Positions 7,970 through 17,017 of a stretch of DNA of 64,000 nt are shown here, piece after piece. The DNA is from Treponema sp. Its GTDB lineage: Bacteria; Spirochaetota; Spirochaetia; Treponematales; Breznakiellaceae. The notes below the pieces were generated by a model, which saw only the letters and a list, made by a program, of their open reading frames with translations, had not been told where the DNA came from and did not search any database. Numbering within the stretch: the first letter of the stretch is position 1; each line of letters begins with the position of its first letter. Location: positions 42,707 through 106,706 of the forward strand of contig WQXU01000010.1 of assembly GCA_009781635.1 (NCBI GenBank). Reading direction: 5' to 3'. Both the position numbers and the translations under genes were made by a program.

Positions 7970-10858
7970 ATGGCAAAGTATCCTTTTGAAACAATCGAGC
8001 CGAAATGGCAGAAATTCTGGGCAGATAACAAGACTTTTAAGACTGCAGAAGATCCCGCAATCCCCAAAGACAAGCGCATGTATGTGCTTGACATGTTTCC
8101 CTATCCAAGCGCATCCGGGCTGCATGTAGGCCATCCCGAAGGCTATACGGCCACCGATATTTACTGCCGCTACCTTCGCATGAACGGATATAATGTGCTG
8201 CATCCCATGGGTTTTGATTCCTTCGGTCTGCCCGCTGAAAACTATGCTATAAAAACCGGCACTCATCCCGCCGTTACAACAGCGGCGAATATAGACCGCT
8301 TCCGCATGCAGATAAAGGCTCTGGGCTTTTCCTACGATTGGGATTGCGAAGTTGATACATCGGCGGAAGACTACTACCGCTGGACACAATGGATATTCTT
8401 AAAACTTTTTGAAAAAGGGCTTGCCTACGAGGCGGAAAGTCCGATCAACTGGTGCCCGTCATGCAAGACAGGGCTTGCCAACGAAGAGGTGAAGGACGGC
8501 CTCTGCGACCGTTGCGGCGAGAAAGTTACCCGCAAGCGTATCCGTCAGTGGGTACTCAAAATAACTGCATATGCAGAACGCCTGCTTGCAGATCTTGATT
8601 CTCTGAACTGGCCGGAACCTGTAAAAATGATGCAGCGCAACTGGATTGGCCGCAGTGAAGGCGCAAATGTTTTTTTTAAAATTGACGGTCATCCCGAATC
8701 GCTTGAGATATATACAACCCGTCCCGATACGCTTTTCGGCGCTACCTACATGGTGCTGTCGCCGGAGCATCCGCTTGTTGAAAAACTTACTACTGCAGAA
8801 CAGAAAGAGGCCGTAACGTCATACATAGAAGCTGCGGGAAGAAAGAGCGATCTTGAACGCACAGATCTTGCAAAGGAAAAAACCGGCGTTTTCTGCGGCG
8901 CATATGCGATAAACCCGGTGAATGATGAGAAGATACCTGTATGGATAGCCGACTATGTTTTAATTTCCTACGGAACAGGCGCAATCATGGCTGTCCCCGC
9001 ACATGATGAAAGAGACTGGGAATTTGCAAAAACTTTTGGACTGCCTATTTTGCAGGTTGTATCAGGGAGTGGGGATCAGGGAATAGGGGGTGGGGATCAG
9101 GGAATAGGGAAGGGGTTAAAAGTTGATAAAGACATTCAAGGATTTGATAGTGTGGCAGGAAGCGATGAATCTTGTCGATATGATTTACCATCAAACAAGA
9201 AATTTTCCGAAGGAAGAAATATACAGCCTGACCGTTCAAATGAGGAGAGCTGCAGTATCGATTCCATCCAATATTGCAGAGGGGCACGGACGGAAGAGCA
9301 GGAAAGAGTATCTTCGGTTTCTATCAATAGCGAACGGTTCAATAAAGGAGTTGGAGACGCATGTAATAATAGCGGAAAGACTCAACTTTCTAACGAAAGA
9401 GATATCAGAACAACTGCAAACACAGATACAAATTGTAGGCCGCCTTCTTTCAGCTCTGAGAAAATCTCTAACCCAGTAAATTCCGCCCCCTGTACCCCGC
9501 ACCCCATACCCCATACCCTCTTTACAGCGGACGGCTACTCAGTAAACTCCGGCATGATTACAGGGCTTCCTACTGCGGAGGCAAAGGCAAAGATTACATC
9601 CTGGCTGGAAGAAAAAGGCCTTGGTAAAAAAGCTGTAAATTACAAACTCCGTGACTGGATATTTTCGCGTCAGAGATACTGGGGTGAGCCCATTCCCGTT
9701 GTGCATTGTAAAACCTGCGGTATTGTTCCGCTGCAGGAGAGCGAGCTTCCGCTGAAACTGCCGGATGTTAAATCTTATGCGCCGACAGGCACAGGAGAGT
9801 CTCCGCTTGCCGGAATCGATGAATGGGTAAACACTGTCTGCCCCAGGTGCGGCGCCGCAGCGAAACGCGAAACAAATACCATGCCTCAGTGGGCAGGTTC
9901 CTGCTGGTACTATATCCGCTACCTCGACCCAAAAAACGATAAGGTCTTTGCTGCAAAAGATAAAATCGATTATTGGCTGCCTGTAGATTTATATGTCGGC
10001 GGAGCGGAACATGCTGTTCTGCATCTTTTGTACAGCCGTTTTTGGCATAAGGTATTGTACGACTGCGGCCTTGTAAACACGGTCGAACCCTTTCAGAGGC
10101 TGATAAACCAGGGGATGATTCTGGGAGAGGATAATCAGAAGATGAGCAAGAGCCGCGGCAATGTAATAAACCCCGATGATGTTATAAAGGCGTACGGAGC
10201 GGATTCCATGCGTGTCTATGAAATGTTCATGGGGCCTCTGGAAGTCAGCAAGCCCTGGGTAACTGCCGGGCTTGTCGGCGTATCAAGATTCCTTGAGCGC
10301 CTTTGGGCAATCAGTGAAAAGATCGGCACAGCAGCTTCGCAAAACGAAGGAGATATGGTTGAACTGAAAAAGCTGCTTCACCGCACCATAAAAAAGGTAA
10401 CAGATGACACATCCAGCCTGAACTTTAACACAGCCATAAGCGCGATGATGATCTATACAAACGAACTTGTAAGACTTACAAACGAGCAGGGGGTGAAGGT
10501 TCCGCGTTCAATGTGGGAGCCGCTTGTTATAATGGCAGGGGCATATGCGCCTCATCTTTGCGAGGAACTTTGGGAAAAACTCGGCAACAGCGGATCTGTA
10601 TCAGCCTGTTCATGGCCGGTGTATGATGATGCTCTGACGCACTTTGATGAGGTAACCGTTGTGGTGCAGGTTAACGGAAAAATCCGTGACAAATTTACCG
10701 CCGCTGCCGGAACTTCCAAAGAAGAACTTGAGAAGATTGCTTTCTCTCTGCCCGGCCTTCAAAAATGGCTTGAACCCGGCGGACAAAATTCTGTGGAAAG
10801 TAAAACTGTTAAAAAAGTTATATGCGTACCTGACAAATTAGTTAATATCGTGTTATAA
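7970..10858 (+). CDS. leuS: Leucyl-tRNA synthetase, with an approx. 153-codon unusual in-frame insertion (approx. 9062-9520)
   Basis: [22 protein letters not shown] (HIGH region), [14 protein letters not shown] (KMSKS), [22 protein letters not shown]; insertion after PILQVV and before [14 protein letters not shown]. Confidence 0.97.
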   Translation: MAKYPFETIEPKWQKFWADNKTFKTAEDPAIPKDKRMYVLDMFPYPSASGLHVGHPEGYTATDIYCRYLRMNGYNVLHPMGFDSFGLPAENYAIKTGTHPAVTTAANIDRFRMQIKALGFSYDWDCEVDTSAEDYYRWTQWIFLKLFEKGLAYEAESPINWCPSCKTGLANEEVKDGLCDRCGEKVTRKRIRQWVLKITAYAERLLADLDSLNWPEPVKMMQRNWIGRSEGANVFFKIDGHPESLEIYTTRPDTLFGATYMVLSPEHPLVEKLTTAEQKEAVTSYIEAAGRKSDLERTDLAKEKTGVFCGAYAINPVNDEKIPVWIADYVLISYGTGAIMAVPAHDERDWEFAKTFGLPILQVVSGSGDQGIGGGDQGIGKGLKVDKDIQGFDSVAGSDESCRYDLPSNKKFSEGRNIQPDRSNEESCSIDSIQYCRGARTEEQERVSSVSINSERFNKGVGDACNNSGKTQLSNERDIRTTANTDTNCRPPSFSSEKISNPVNSAPCTPHPIPHTLFTADGYSVNSGMITGLPTAEAKAKITSWLEEKGLGKKAVNYKLRDWIFSRQRYWGEPIPVVHCKTCGIVPLQESELPLKLPDVKSYAPTGTGESPLAGIDEWVNTVCPRCGAAAKRETNTMPQWAGSCWYYIRYLDPKNDKVFAAKDKIDYWLPVDLYVGGAEHAVLHLLYSRFWHKVLYDCGLVNTVEPFQRLINQGMILGEDNQKMSKSRGNVINPDDVIKAYGADSMRVYEMFMGPLEVSKPWVTAGLVGVSRFLERLWAISEKIGTAASQNEGDMVELKKLLHRTIKKVTDDTSSLNFNTAISAMMIYTNELVRLTNEQGVKVPRSMWEPLVIMAGAYAPHLCEELWEKLGNSGSVSACSWPVYDDALTHFDEVTVVVQVNGKIRDKFTAAAGTSKEELEKIAFSLPGLQKWLEPGGQNSVESKTVKKVICVPDKLVNIVL
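9123..9479 (+). CDS. Four-helix-bundle protein / 23S rRNA intervening-sequence-protein family, nested inside leuS in another frame
   Basis: [86 protein letters not shown] is a canonical member; TTG start with aagggg at 9110-9115 as a plausible ribosome-binding site. Confidence 0.9.
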   Translation: MIKTFKDLIVWQEAMNLVDMIYHQTRNFPKEEIYSLTVQMRRAAVSIPSNIAEGHGRKSRKEYLRFLSIANGSIKELETHVIIAERLNFLTKEISEQLQTQIQIVGRLLSALRKSLTQ

Positions 10859-10873
10859 TTTTAACCTATAACA

Positions 10874-13054
10874 ATGATTTCTAAAAACATTGATGCGCCG
10901 GACACGGCCTATGATCCGTATTTTCGCGATGATCCCGGTGAAGGTGTTGAAAGAGTTCCAGTTCATATATTCGACCTTGAGCACAATTTCTCTGTCTGGA
11001 AATCGTGGCGGACAAATGACGGCCGCGTCCTTCCGAATGTAAACAGCGGTTTTGAGCATGTAAACGATCCCTTCGAGACAGGCAGCCTTATTATGCTTAC
11101 AACCCACTTTGATCCCGTTATTGCAGGAAAGGCCTTCGGCGGCTTCGGAATGAGAGCGCCCATTTCTCCGGCTATAAGCATGAACAATCAGACATTCGTA
11201 GAGTTTGATCTTTTCTACCCAAAAAGCGCTGTCGGGAAATACATGAGATTTGAAATATGGTCTACGTCGACAGGCGGCGAGGGGTTTCAGGGTGAAGCAG
11301 GTTTTCCCGGAAACAATAGAACGCAGGTTTACATAAGGACTTCTGATATCGAAAGCCTTGCCCAGATAAAACCGGAATGGATTGGGTTTCATGAAGGGGA
11401 AACATGGTATAAAAAATCCATTTCCGCAGTGACGCCTGTATCATCCGGAACATGGGAATATCTTAATATCGATCTGCATACAGAAACAGGAACAAAGCTG
11501 GAAGGCGATAAACTTTTAATAGGCAATATAAGAATAACCAGGGGAGATTCCAGCGGAGTGCCAATCCCCGATATTGTTAATTTAAAAAATTACCTGGAAG
11601 TTGAACCTGTCAAAAGCAAATACAATCCGGGAAATGGTTATTTCTATATCGGTACAGTAGGAACAAGAGATATCGATCCAAAACTGCCTATCGAGCCAAA
11701 ATCTCTGCTGGGTTATCACTTTGAAATACTGGCTGATGAAAACAATCTGAAACCGGAGCGTCACGTAAGACCTCCCCAGTGGCTCAAGGATTTATATCCG
11801 AAATTCAATTTCAGGTACGACGGCGAGGGCACTGAATGGGAACTTCCGACTGAGGAATATTTAAACATAAGGAATTCGCATACTGACGGAGGCGGGGAAT
11901 ATAAAATACACGGACATTGTCTGGCATGGATTAATCAATCGCCTCCCTGGATGAGGCAGATGCTGCCGGAAAATGTTACTTCCATGCAATGGAATTCCAG
12001 CGGGCTCTTTTATACCGGCGGAACAAACGCAATAGGGCCGTATTTAAAGGTTAACAAGGAAACAGCAAGAAGGATTTACTATAATCACATACTGTACCAA
12101 ATGCGCCATTTTATGACCACCGATGCCAGATATGATTCCAGCAAGGAAAGGGGTATTATACCCTTCCATTCATTTGATGTGGTTAATGTCGAGATTCATG
12201 AAAGCCGCCACAGCACAATAACCAAGGACAATCCAGTTGAATGGAAATCCGCATTAAGGCATGTCTCGTGGTTTATGGCAATGACTGATGATAATGTCGG
12301 CGATATAAGGCAGAACTATATGTATCTGCTTTATAAATACGCGCACATTGCAATTCCCAATGCGCAAATGGCCGAAAAATACAAGGCGCACTTTAACGAT
12401 CCTGATATAGTCCCCGAATATATGAAGCTTGACAATCACGATGATAACGGCAGCATAGACGCTTTTGTAAGCGATAAGCCGCCCTTGCTTGTCTACAATG
12501 ATTATGAAATAAATGTATGGTCAAAGATGACTGTGGCTTTTAATATGATAAAAGAGTTAAATACCGCATGGAAAACCGATCCCCTGTATGACGGCAGAAA
12601 CCTGGTTGAATGTCTGGGGATTCAGGGGCACGGCACTGTTAATCCGAATATTGCAAGCCAGAATCAACGCGCAGTTGCTTTTTTTGCGGATCTTATTAAT
12701 GAGGGTTTGCTGGATTCCATTTGCTATTCCGAGGTTGATGTAAGGCAGCCCGACGGCGCTCCCGGCGGCGAAGCGCTTGCGCCCGCTGTTTTAAACCAGA
12801 AACAGGCCGATGCCATCGCCTATCAATATGCGCTTTTCTTCAAGACCTTTGAAAACTACAAAAAGTATATCGACCATGTGATTATCTGGAGCCCGCACAG
12901 CTCCGGCTGGATGAGCAGTTACGTGCTATTTGATCATGAAAAAATGGCAAGCCAGGCATATTACGCTGTAATGGATCCCGACAGGTTCATACAGGGGCAT
13001 TCATATCTGGATAGCTATTTTATTGATGAGTATAATAAAATCAAATCCAGTTAA
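10874..13054 (+). CDS. GH10-type endo-xylanase-like protein without obvious signal peptide
   Basis: YKIHGHCLAWINQSPPWM, LLVYNDYEINVW, LGIQGHG, CYSEVDVR, VIIWSPHSSGWMS match GH10 motif order. Confidence 0.72.
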   Translation: MISKNIDAPDTAYDPYFRDDPGEGVERVPVHIFDLEHNFSVWKSWRTNDGRVLPNVNSGFEHVNDPFETGSLIMLTTHFDPVIAGKAFGGFGMRAPISPAISMNNQTFVEFDLFYPKSAVGKYMRFEIWSTSTGGEGFQGEAGFPGNNRTQVYIRTSDIESLAQIKPEWIGFHEGETWYKKSISAVTPVSSGTWEYLNIDLHTETGTKLEGDKLLIGNIRITRGDSSGVPIPDIVNLKNYLEVEPVKSKYNPGNGYFYIGTVGTRDIDPKLPIEPKSLLGYHFEILADENNLKPERHVRPPQWLKDLYPKFNFRYDGEGTEWELPTEEYLNIRNSHTDGGGEYKIHGHCLAWINQSPPWMRQMLPENVTSMQWNSSGLFYTGGTNAIGPYLKVNKETARRIYYNHILYQMRHFMTTDARYDSSKERGIIPFHSFDVVNVEIHESRHSTITKDNPVEWKSALRHVSWFMAMTDDNVGDIRQNYMYLLYKYAHIAIPNAQMAEKYKAHFNDPDIVPEYMKLDNHDDNGSIDAFVSDKPPLLVYNDYEINVWSKMTVAFNMIKELNTAWKTDPLYDGRNLVECLGIQGHGTVNPNIASQNQRAVAFFADLINEGLLDSICYSEVDVRQPDGAPGGEALAPAVLNQKQADAIAYQYALFFKTFENYKKYIDHVIIWSPHSSGWMSSYVLFDHEKMASQAYYAVMDPDRFIQGHSYLDSYFIDEYNKIKSS

Positions 13055-13164
13055 ATATAATACAACTATTTGTATTTAACAAGATTTTATTTAATGTAAA
13101 GCAGCTATTGATTTAAATGGAAATCTGTGATAAAGTAGCTTAAATAGCTCGTTGAGCTATTGCG

Positions 13165-13197
13165 GACACAAAAAAATACGTTGTGTTTTTTTGTGTC
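13165..13197. repeat. Inverted repeat upstream of small membrane protein gene (12-bp arms gacacaaaaaaa/tttttttgtgtc)
   Basis: Read directly; preceded by a second small hairpin atagctc-gtt-gagctat at 13144-13160. Confidence 0.8.
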
Positions 13198-13228
13198 TTG
13201 TTATTATCCATATAAAAGAGGTTATGTT

Positions 13229-13612
13229 ATGGCAGGATTAGGAGTAGTTATTTGGAAAGTCGCGGTTGCTTTGTATCTTATGGCAACTGGTGTTTTGGGA
13301 TTGAGCAAGGCTGGTGATTTAAACGCTATTTTAGGAGCAATTAATCTGAGCAATAGTATCGTTGTAGTAATTGCAGGCGTTATTGCGTTAATTGCAGGTA
13401 TCTTCCTTCTGCTTGAATTGTTCAATATTAAAATTGCTATCCTTGATACCCTTATTTTCATTATTGCGATTATCTGGGCTATTTTTATCGTTCTCTTACT
13501 TATTCAGTGGATCGTAAGCGGCTTTGCTGGTATTTGGACAACCTTACAAATGCTTGGTACATATGTAATGGTTCTTGCTTCCTTACTGATTGCAAGCAAG
13601 AGATTTGGTTAA
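13229..13612 (+). CDS. Small multi-pass membrane protein, unknown function
   Basis: MAGLGVVIWKVAVALYLMATGVLG... hydrophobic; ATG at 13229 preceded by agagg. Confidence 0.65.
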   Translation: MAGLGVVIWKVAVALYLMATGVLGLSKAGDLNAILGAINLSNSIVVVIAGVIALIAGIFLLLELFNIKIAILDTLIFIIAIIWAIFIVLLLIQWIVSGFAGIWTTLQMLGTYVMVLASLLIASKRFG

Positions 13613-13635
13613 TATAAACTGAATCATATCTTTTG

Positions 13636-13668
13636 AAAGTGACAGCCGCCTAGCTGTCACTTTTTTTA
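13636..13668 (+). terminator. Intrinsic terminator
   Basis: aaagtgacagc-cgccta-gctgtcacttt followed by T run. Confidence 0.85.
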
Positions 13669-13718
13669 TGCGCAGACAGATACTGTTTATATCCATAATA
13701 AAATGATATACTGCCGGC

Positions 13719-14486
13719 ATGGCGCTCACTACAGAACAATTGGATGCTTTTTTTAAAAGTCTTCTCGAAATAGACGGTTTTGCATCAAATGACAAGTCAT
13801 TAAACGGAATCCAGGTAGACAACGACGGCTCTCCTGTCCGTAAAATAGCCTTTGGCGTTGATGCTGCCATGGAAACATTTGAACAGGCTGCGGCTGCCGG
13901 CGCGGGTATGCTCTTTGTCCATCACGGCTTGTTTTGGGGCGCTCCTTCCAGAGTTGCAGGAAACTTAAGGAAGCGGATTAAATTTCTTTTGGATCACAAT
14001 ATCTGCCTGTATGCGGTGCATCTGCCGCTGGATCAGCATCCAAAACTTGGAAACAATGCCGTGATAGCAAAACTTCTGGAACTGACAAACATTGAACCCT
14101 TCGGCGATTATCACGGCCGGAAGATAGGTTACAAGGGAATTTTTGAAAAACCTGTTACCATAGATGAAGCAGCAAAAAAAATCAATTTTATGGACAGGCC
14201 GCCGTCAGGTATATTTCCTTTTGGAAAAAAAGAAATCTCAAGCGCGGCAATTATGTCAGGCGGCGCTGCGGAAAGCGCGCGGGATGCCATTGAAAACGGC
14301 GTGGATTTATTTGTAACAGGAGAGAGTTCCCATTCGGTTTATCATGACTGCCTGGAAGCCAGGCTTAACATGATCGCAGGCGGCCATTACTGTACGGAGG
14401 TCTGGGGGCTTCAGGCCCTTATGCGCCATTGCGCAGCGGAGCTTGGCATTGATGTTGAATTTTTGGATATTCCTACAGGGCTTTAA
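13719..14486 (+). CDS. Nif3-like dinuclear metal center hexameric protein
   Basis: NGIQVDNDG...VDAAMETFEQAAAAGAGMLFVHHGLFWG...GGHYCTEVWG. Confidence 0.9.
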   Translation: MALTTEQLDAFFKSLLEIDGFASNDKSLNGIQVDNDGSPVRKIAFGVDAAMETFEQAAAAGAGMLFVHHGLFWGAPSRVAGNLRKRIKFLLDHNICLYAVHLPLDQHPKLGNNAVIAKLLELTNIEPFGDYHGRKIGYKGIFEKPVTIDEAAKKINFMDRPPSGIFPFGKKEISSAAIMSGGAAESARDAIENGVDLFVTGESSHSVYHDCLEARLNMIAGGHYCTEVWGLQALMRHCAAELGIDVEFLDIPTGL

Positions 14487-14514
14487 TACACTATGAACTT
14501 AACGGAGTGCAGTA

Positions 14515-15048
14515 ATGAAAGAGCTTATTAAAGAAAAAATCATGCCCTTGTCGCTGACAGCATTTATTATTCTTGCGGATCAAATTACAAAGGCAATTAT
14601 TGTAAATATCCAGCCGGGATACGGGTTAATCAAGGATGTTTTTAATAACGGTTTTTTATGGATATTCCATGTGCGCAACAAGGCGATTGCATTCAGCATC
14701 GGAGAGAATCTTCCCGAATTTATAAAGCCTGTGCTCTTTATTATTGTTCCCATTCTGGTTTTGTCATTTTTGATGTGGTACTATTTTAAATCCGGCGAGT
14801 TTACATTATTGCAGCGCTGGGCGACAGCGGGCATTATCGGAGGCGGTCTTGGAAATATAATCGACCGTATCTTCCGCCCCGACGGAGTAGTGGACTTTAT
14901 AAGCGTAAAATTTTACGGTTTTCTCGGCTTTGAACGCTGGCCTACTTTTAATGTTGCAGATTCAACCGTTGTTGTGTGCTGTATCTTGCTGCTTATTACA
15001 ATGTTTATTCCGGTAAAAAAACCTGCAGAGGATGCGGCAGATGAATAA
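14515..15048 (+). CDS. lspA: Signal peptidase II
   Basis: ILADQITKAII, GGGLGNIIDRIF, VVDFISV, FNVADS. Confidence 0.92.
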   Translation: MKELIKEKIMPLSLTAFIILADQITKAIIVNIQPGYGLIKDVFNNGFLWIFHVRNKAIAFSIGENLPEFIKPVLFIIVPILVLSFLMWYYFKSGEFTLLQRWATAGIIGGGLGNIIDRIFRPDGVVDFISVKFYGFLGFERWPTFNVADSTVVVCCILLLITMFIPVKKPAEDAADE

Positions 15049-15334
15049 AAAAGTAAATACCTTATTGTTTATACTCGGTGCGACTCTTTTTAATGTTATT
15101 GTTGCTGTAATAAGTTTTATTTTGCTTTTAATTTTTTATGCCAGTTTTATAGCTCCTATAGTACCGGGTTCACAGGCCTGGGCTGTCTCCCTTTTATTCC
15201 TGGCCGCTATTGCAGTTTCTATATTTGTTTACCGCATTGTTTTAAAGGCGCTGCTTGCAAAAGTTGATGTAGAAAAGTATTTTGATCCGCTTTTTGTAAG
15301 AAGGCCCGGAAAAAAACCGGGTTCGTCAGCCTAG
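15032..15334 (+). CDS. Small membrane protein downstream of lspA
   Basis: Hydrophobic helices; overlaps lspA 3' end. Confidence 0.6.
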   Translation: MRQMNKKVNTLLFILGATLFNVIVAVISFILLLIFYASFIAPIVPGSQAWAVSLLFLAAIAVSIFVYRIVLKALLAKVDVEKYFDPLFVRRPGKKPGSSA

Positions 15335-16068
15335 AATTCTGCCCTGAATAATCTGACAAATTCATCCGGGCTTATGTCTATGGCGCCGAGCCTGGCTTTG
15401 TAATCCAGCGGCATCCCCATATCAAAAAAACTGAATCCGTGTTCCTGTAAATAACGCGCGGCAAGGATTATCTGCACAGTTCCGGCATTATCTTCGTTAT
15501 AGAAGCCTGAGTAACTTGTATAGACCCTGCCGCAAACTATTCCAAACTCCCCGGCAGCCAGTTCTCCGTCACGGTAAAGCGCAAAGGAAGCCGGCCAGGG
15601 ATGCGCCCAGGGAGACAGGGATTGCTGCTCCTGGCCGTTTAAATCCCTTATTTTCTTTATGCAATCTACAAGCGGAGGGGTAAGCCAATCCGCGCCGTGT
15701 TTCTCCACACAGCGGTCAATAATATACTGAAAATCCGTATTTGCCCGCAGTTCGTATTTGCCCAGCAAACGGCGCACCGATTTTTTTACATGCAAATTTT
15801 CAAAGAAGAGGGCGGAACGTGTAAGATGCAGTTTTGGCAGCAAAATATACTGAGGTTCCCCTTCTCCTGCGGATATATTCATCGACATTACCAAAAAACC
15901 GGCTTCCATAAGCCTTGTGACAAAATCCGCGCTGAAATCCACGGCAATACAGAATTCCTCGTTATAATCTGTTGCAAGCATTGCATCAACAATATCATGG
16001 CAGTCATCTTCCGGTGAAATGTATAAGTATCCTGAGACTGTATATTTGAGATTCATGCGCTTGACCAT
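15331..16068 (-). CDS. Leucyl/phenylalanyl-tRNA-protein transferase-like (Aat/GNAT-like fold)
   Basis: LHVKKSVRRLL, FQYIIDRCV, GELAAGEFGIVCGRVYTSYSGFYNEDNAGTVQIILAARYLQEHGFSFFDMGMPLDYKARLGAIDISPDEFVRLF pattern. Confidence 0.65.
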   Translation of the reverse strand: MVKRMNLKYTVSGYLYISPEDDCHDIVDAMLATDYNEEFCIAVDFSADFVTRLMEAGFLVMSMNISAGEGEPQYILLPKLHLTRSALFFENLHVKKSVRRLLGKYELRANTDFQYIIDRCVEKHGADWLTPPLVDCIKKIRDLNGQEQQSLSPWAHPWPASFALYRDGELAAGEFGIVCGRVYTSYSGFYNEDNAGTVQIILAARYLQEHGFSFFDMGMPLDYKARLGAIDISPDEFVRLFRAEF

Positions 16069-16171
16069 ATTCCCTGTTTATTCTAAACTAAAATTCTGTT
16101 TTTGTTTATGAGAACCTTGGTTTGCCGGCAAGCCTTTTTGCGGCAAACTTTATATATTAGGAGAAAATACC

Positions 16172-16327
16172 ATGAAACGTACTTATCAGCCCAGTAAGGT
16201 AAAGAGGAACCGTAAATTTGGTTTCCGCGCCCGTATGAAAACCAAGAGCGGGCGGCTTGTTTTGAAGCGCCGCAGGGCAAAAGGCAGAATTAAACTATCA
16301 GTTTCTGACGAGAAAAAGCCCTATTAG
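16172..16327 (+). CDS. rpmH: 50S ribosomal protein L34
   Basis: [51 protein letters not shown]; absent from the supplied ORF list because it is short; aggag upstream. Confidence 0.97.
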   Translation: MKRTYQPSKVKRNRKFGFRARMKTKSGRLVLKRRRAKGRIKLSVSDEKKPY

Positions 16328-16349
16328 TATTGATTATGCATCTGACAGC

Positions 16350-16772
16350 TTGTCAGAAAACCCCGCAGAGGGGGACAGAGTTTCTTTTCGCTTCAGGCGG
16401 GAAGAGCATTTAAAGGGAAGGAAGGAGATTCGGGAGGTTTTTAATAAAGGCAGAAGGTACGGATGCCGCGGCGCTAAACTTTTTGTGTTAAAGAACAATT
16501 TACAATATAACCGTATATGTTTTACCTTTGCCAAAATTACCAGAAAAGAGCAGCCGTCCTGGAACGCTGTATCCAGGAACCGGGCCAGAAGGCTTGGCCG
16601 TGAGTCATTCAGATTGATGAAAGACCGTCTTTTAAAAGGTCATGACTTCATTCTGCTTGTCTATCCCGGGGAAGCAAATGTTAAAAGTGAAAGACCTAAA
16701 AAGAAAATAATCCTTTCTGACAGGTTAAATCAACTTGAATCCCTTTTTATAAAAGCCGGTTTATTAAAATGA
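16350..16772 (+). CDS. rnpA: Ribonuclease P protein component
   Basis: Position after rpm[37 protein letters not shown]. Confidence 0.9.
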   Translation: MSENPAEGDRVSFRFRREEHLKGRKEIREVFNKGRRYGCRGAKLFVLKNNLQYNRICFTFAKITRKEQPSWNAVSRNRARRLGRESFRLMKDRLLKGHDFILLVYPGEANVKSERPKKKIILSDRLNQLESLFIKAGLLK

Positions 16773-17008
16773 AGAATATAGCGCTGGTTATTATCCGTTT
16801 TTATCAAAACGCAATTTCTCCCCATTTTCCGCCGGCTTGCAGGTATTATCCAAGCTGTTCAACCTATGCCTACGAGGCTGTAAGCAGGTTTGGTATTCTG
16901 CGCGGTTTTGTAATGGCTGTAAAACGGATTCTCAGATGTCATCCCTTTCATAAGGGCGGCTATGATCCAGTACCTGAGCAGACAGGGTGCGCCGGAAATT
17001 TACTTTAA
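16769..17008 (+). CDS. yidD: Membrane protein insertion efficiency factor
   Basis: [27 protein letters not shown]...[14 protein letters not shown]. Confidence 0.95.
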   Translation: MKNIALVIIRFYQNAISPHFPPACRYYPSCSTYAYEAVSRFGILRGFVMAVKRILRCHPFHKGGYDPVPEQTGCAGNLL

Positions 17009-17017
17009 GGAAATAAA

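Noticed and set aside
9045-9514. Minus-strand ORFs (9045-9287, 9136-9342, 9236-9514) across the leuS insert
   Set aside because: They have no recognisable domains and are by-products of composition; only the plus-strand four-helix-bundle ORF is family-like.
16115-16150. tRNA-like or riboswitch leader before rpmH
   Set aside because: Only a simple gtttgcc/ggcaaac hairpin is visible; more likely an ordinary operon leader or terminator.
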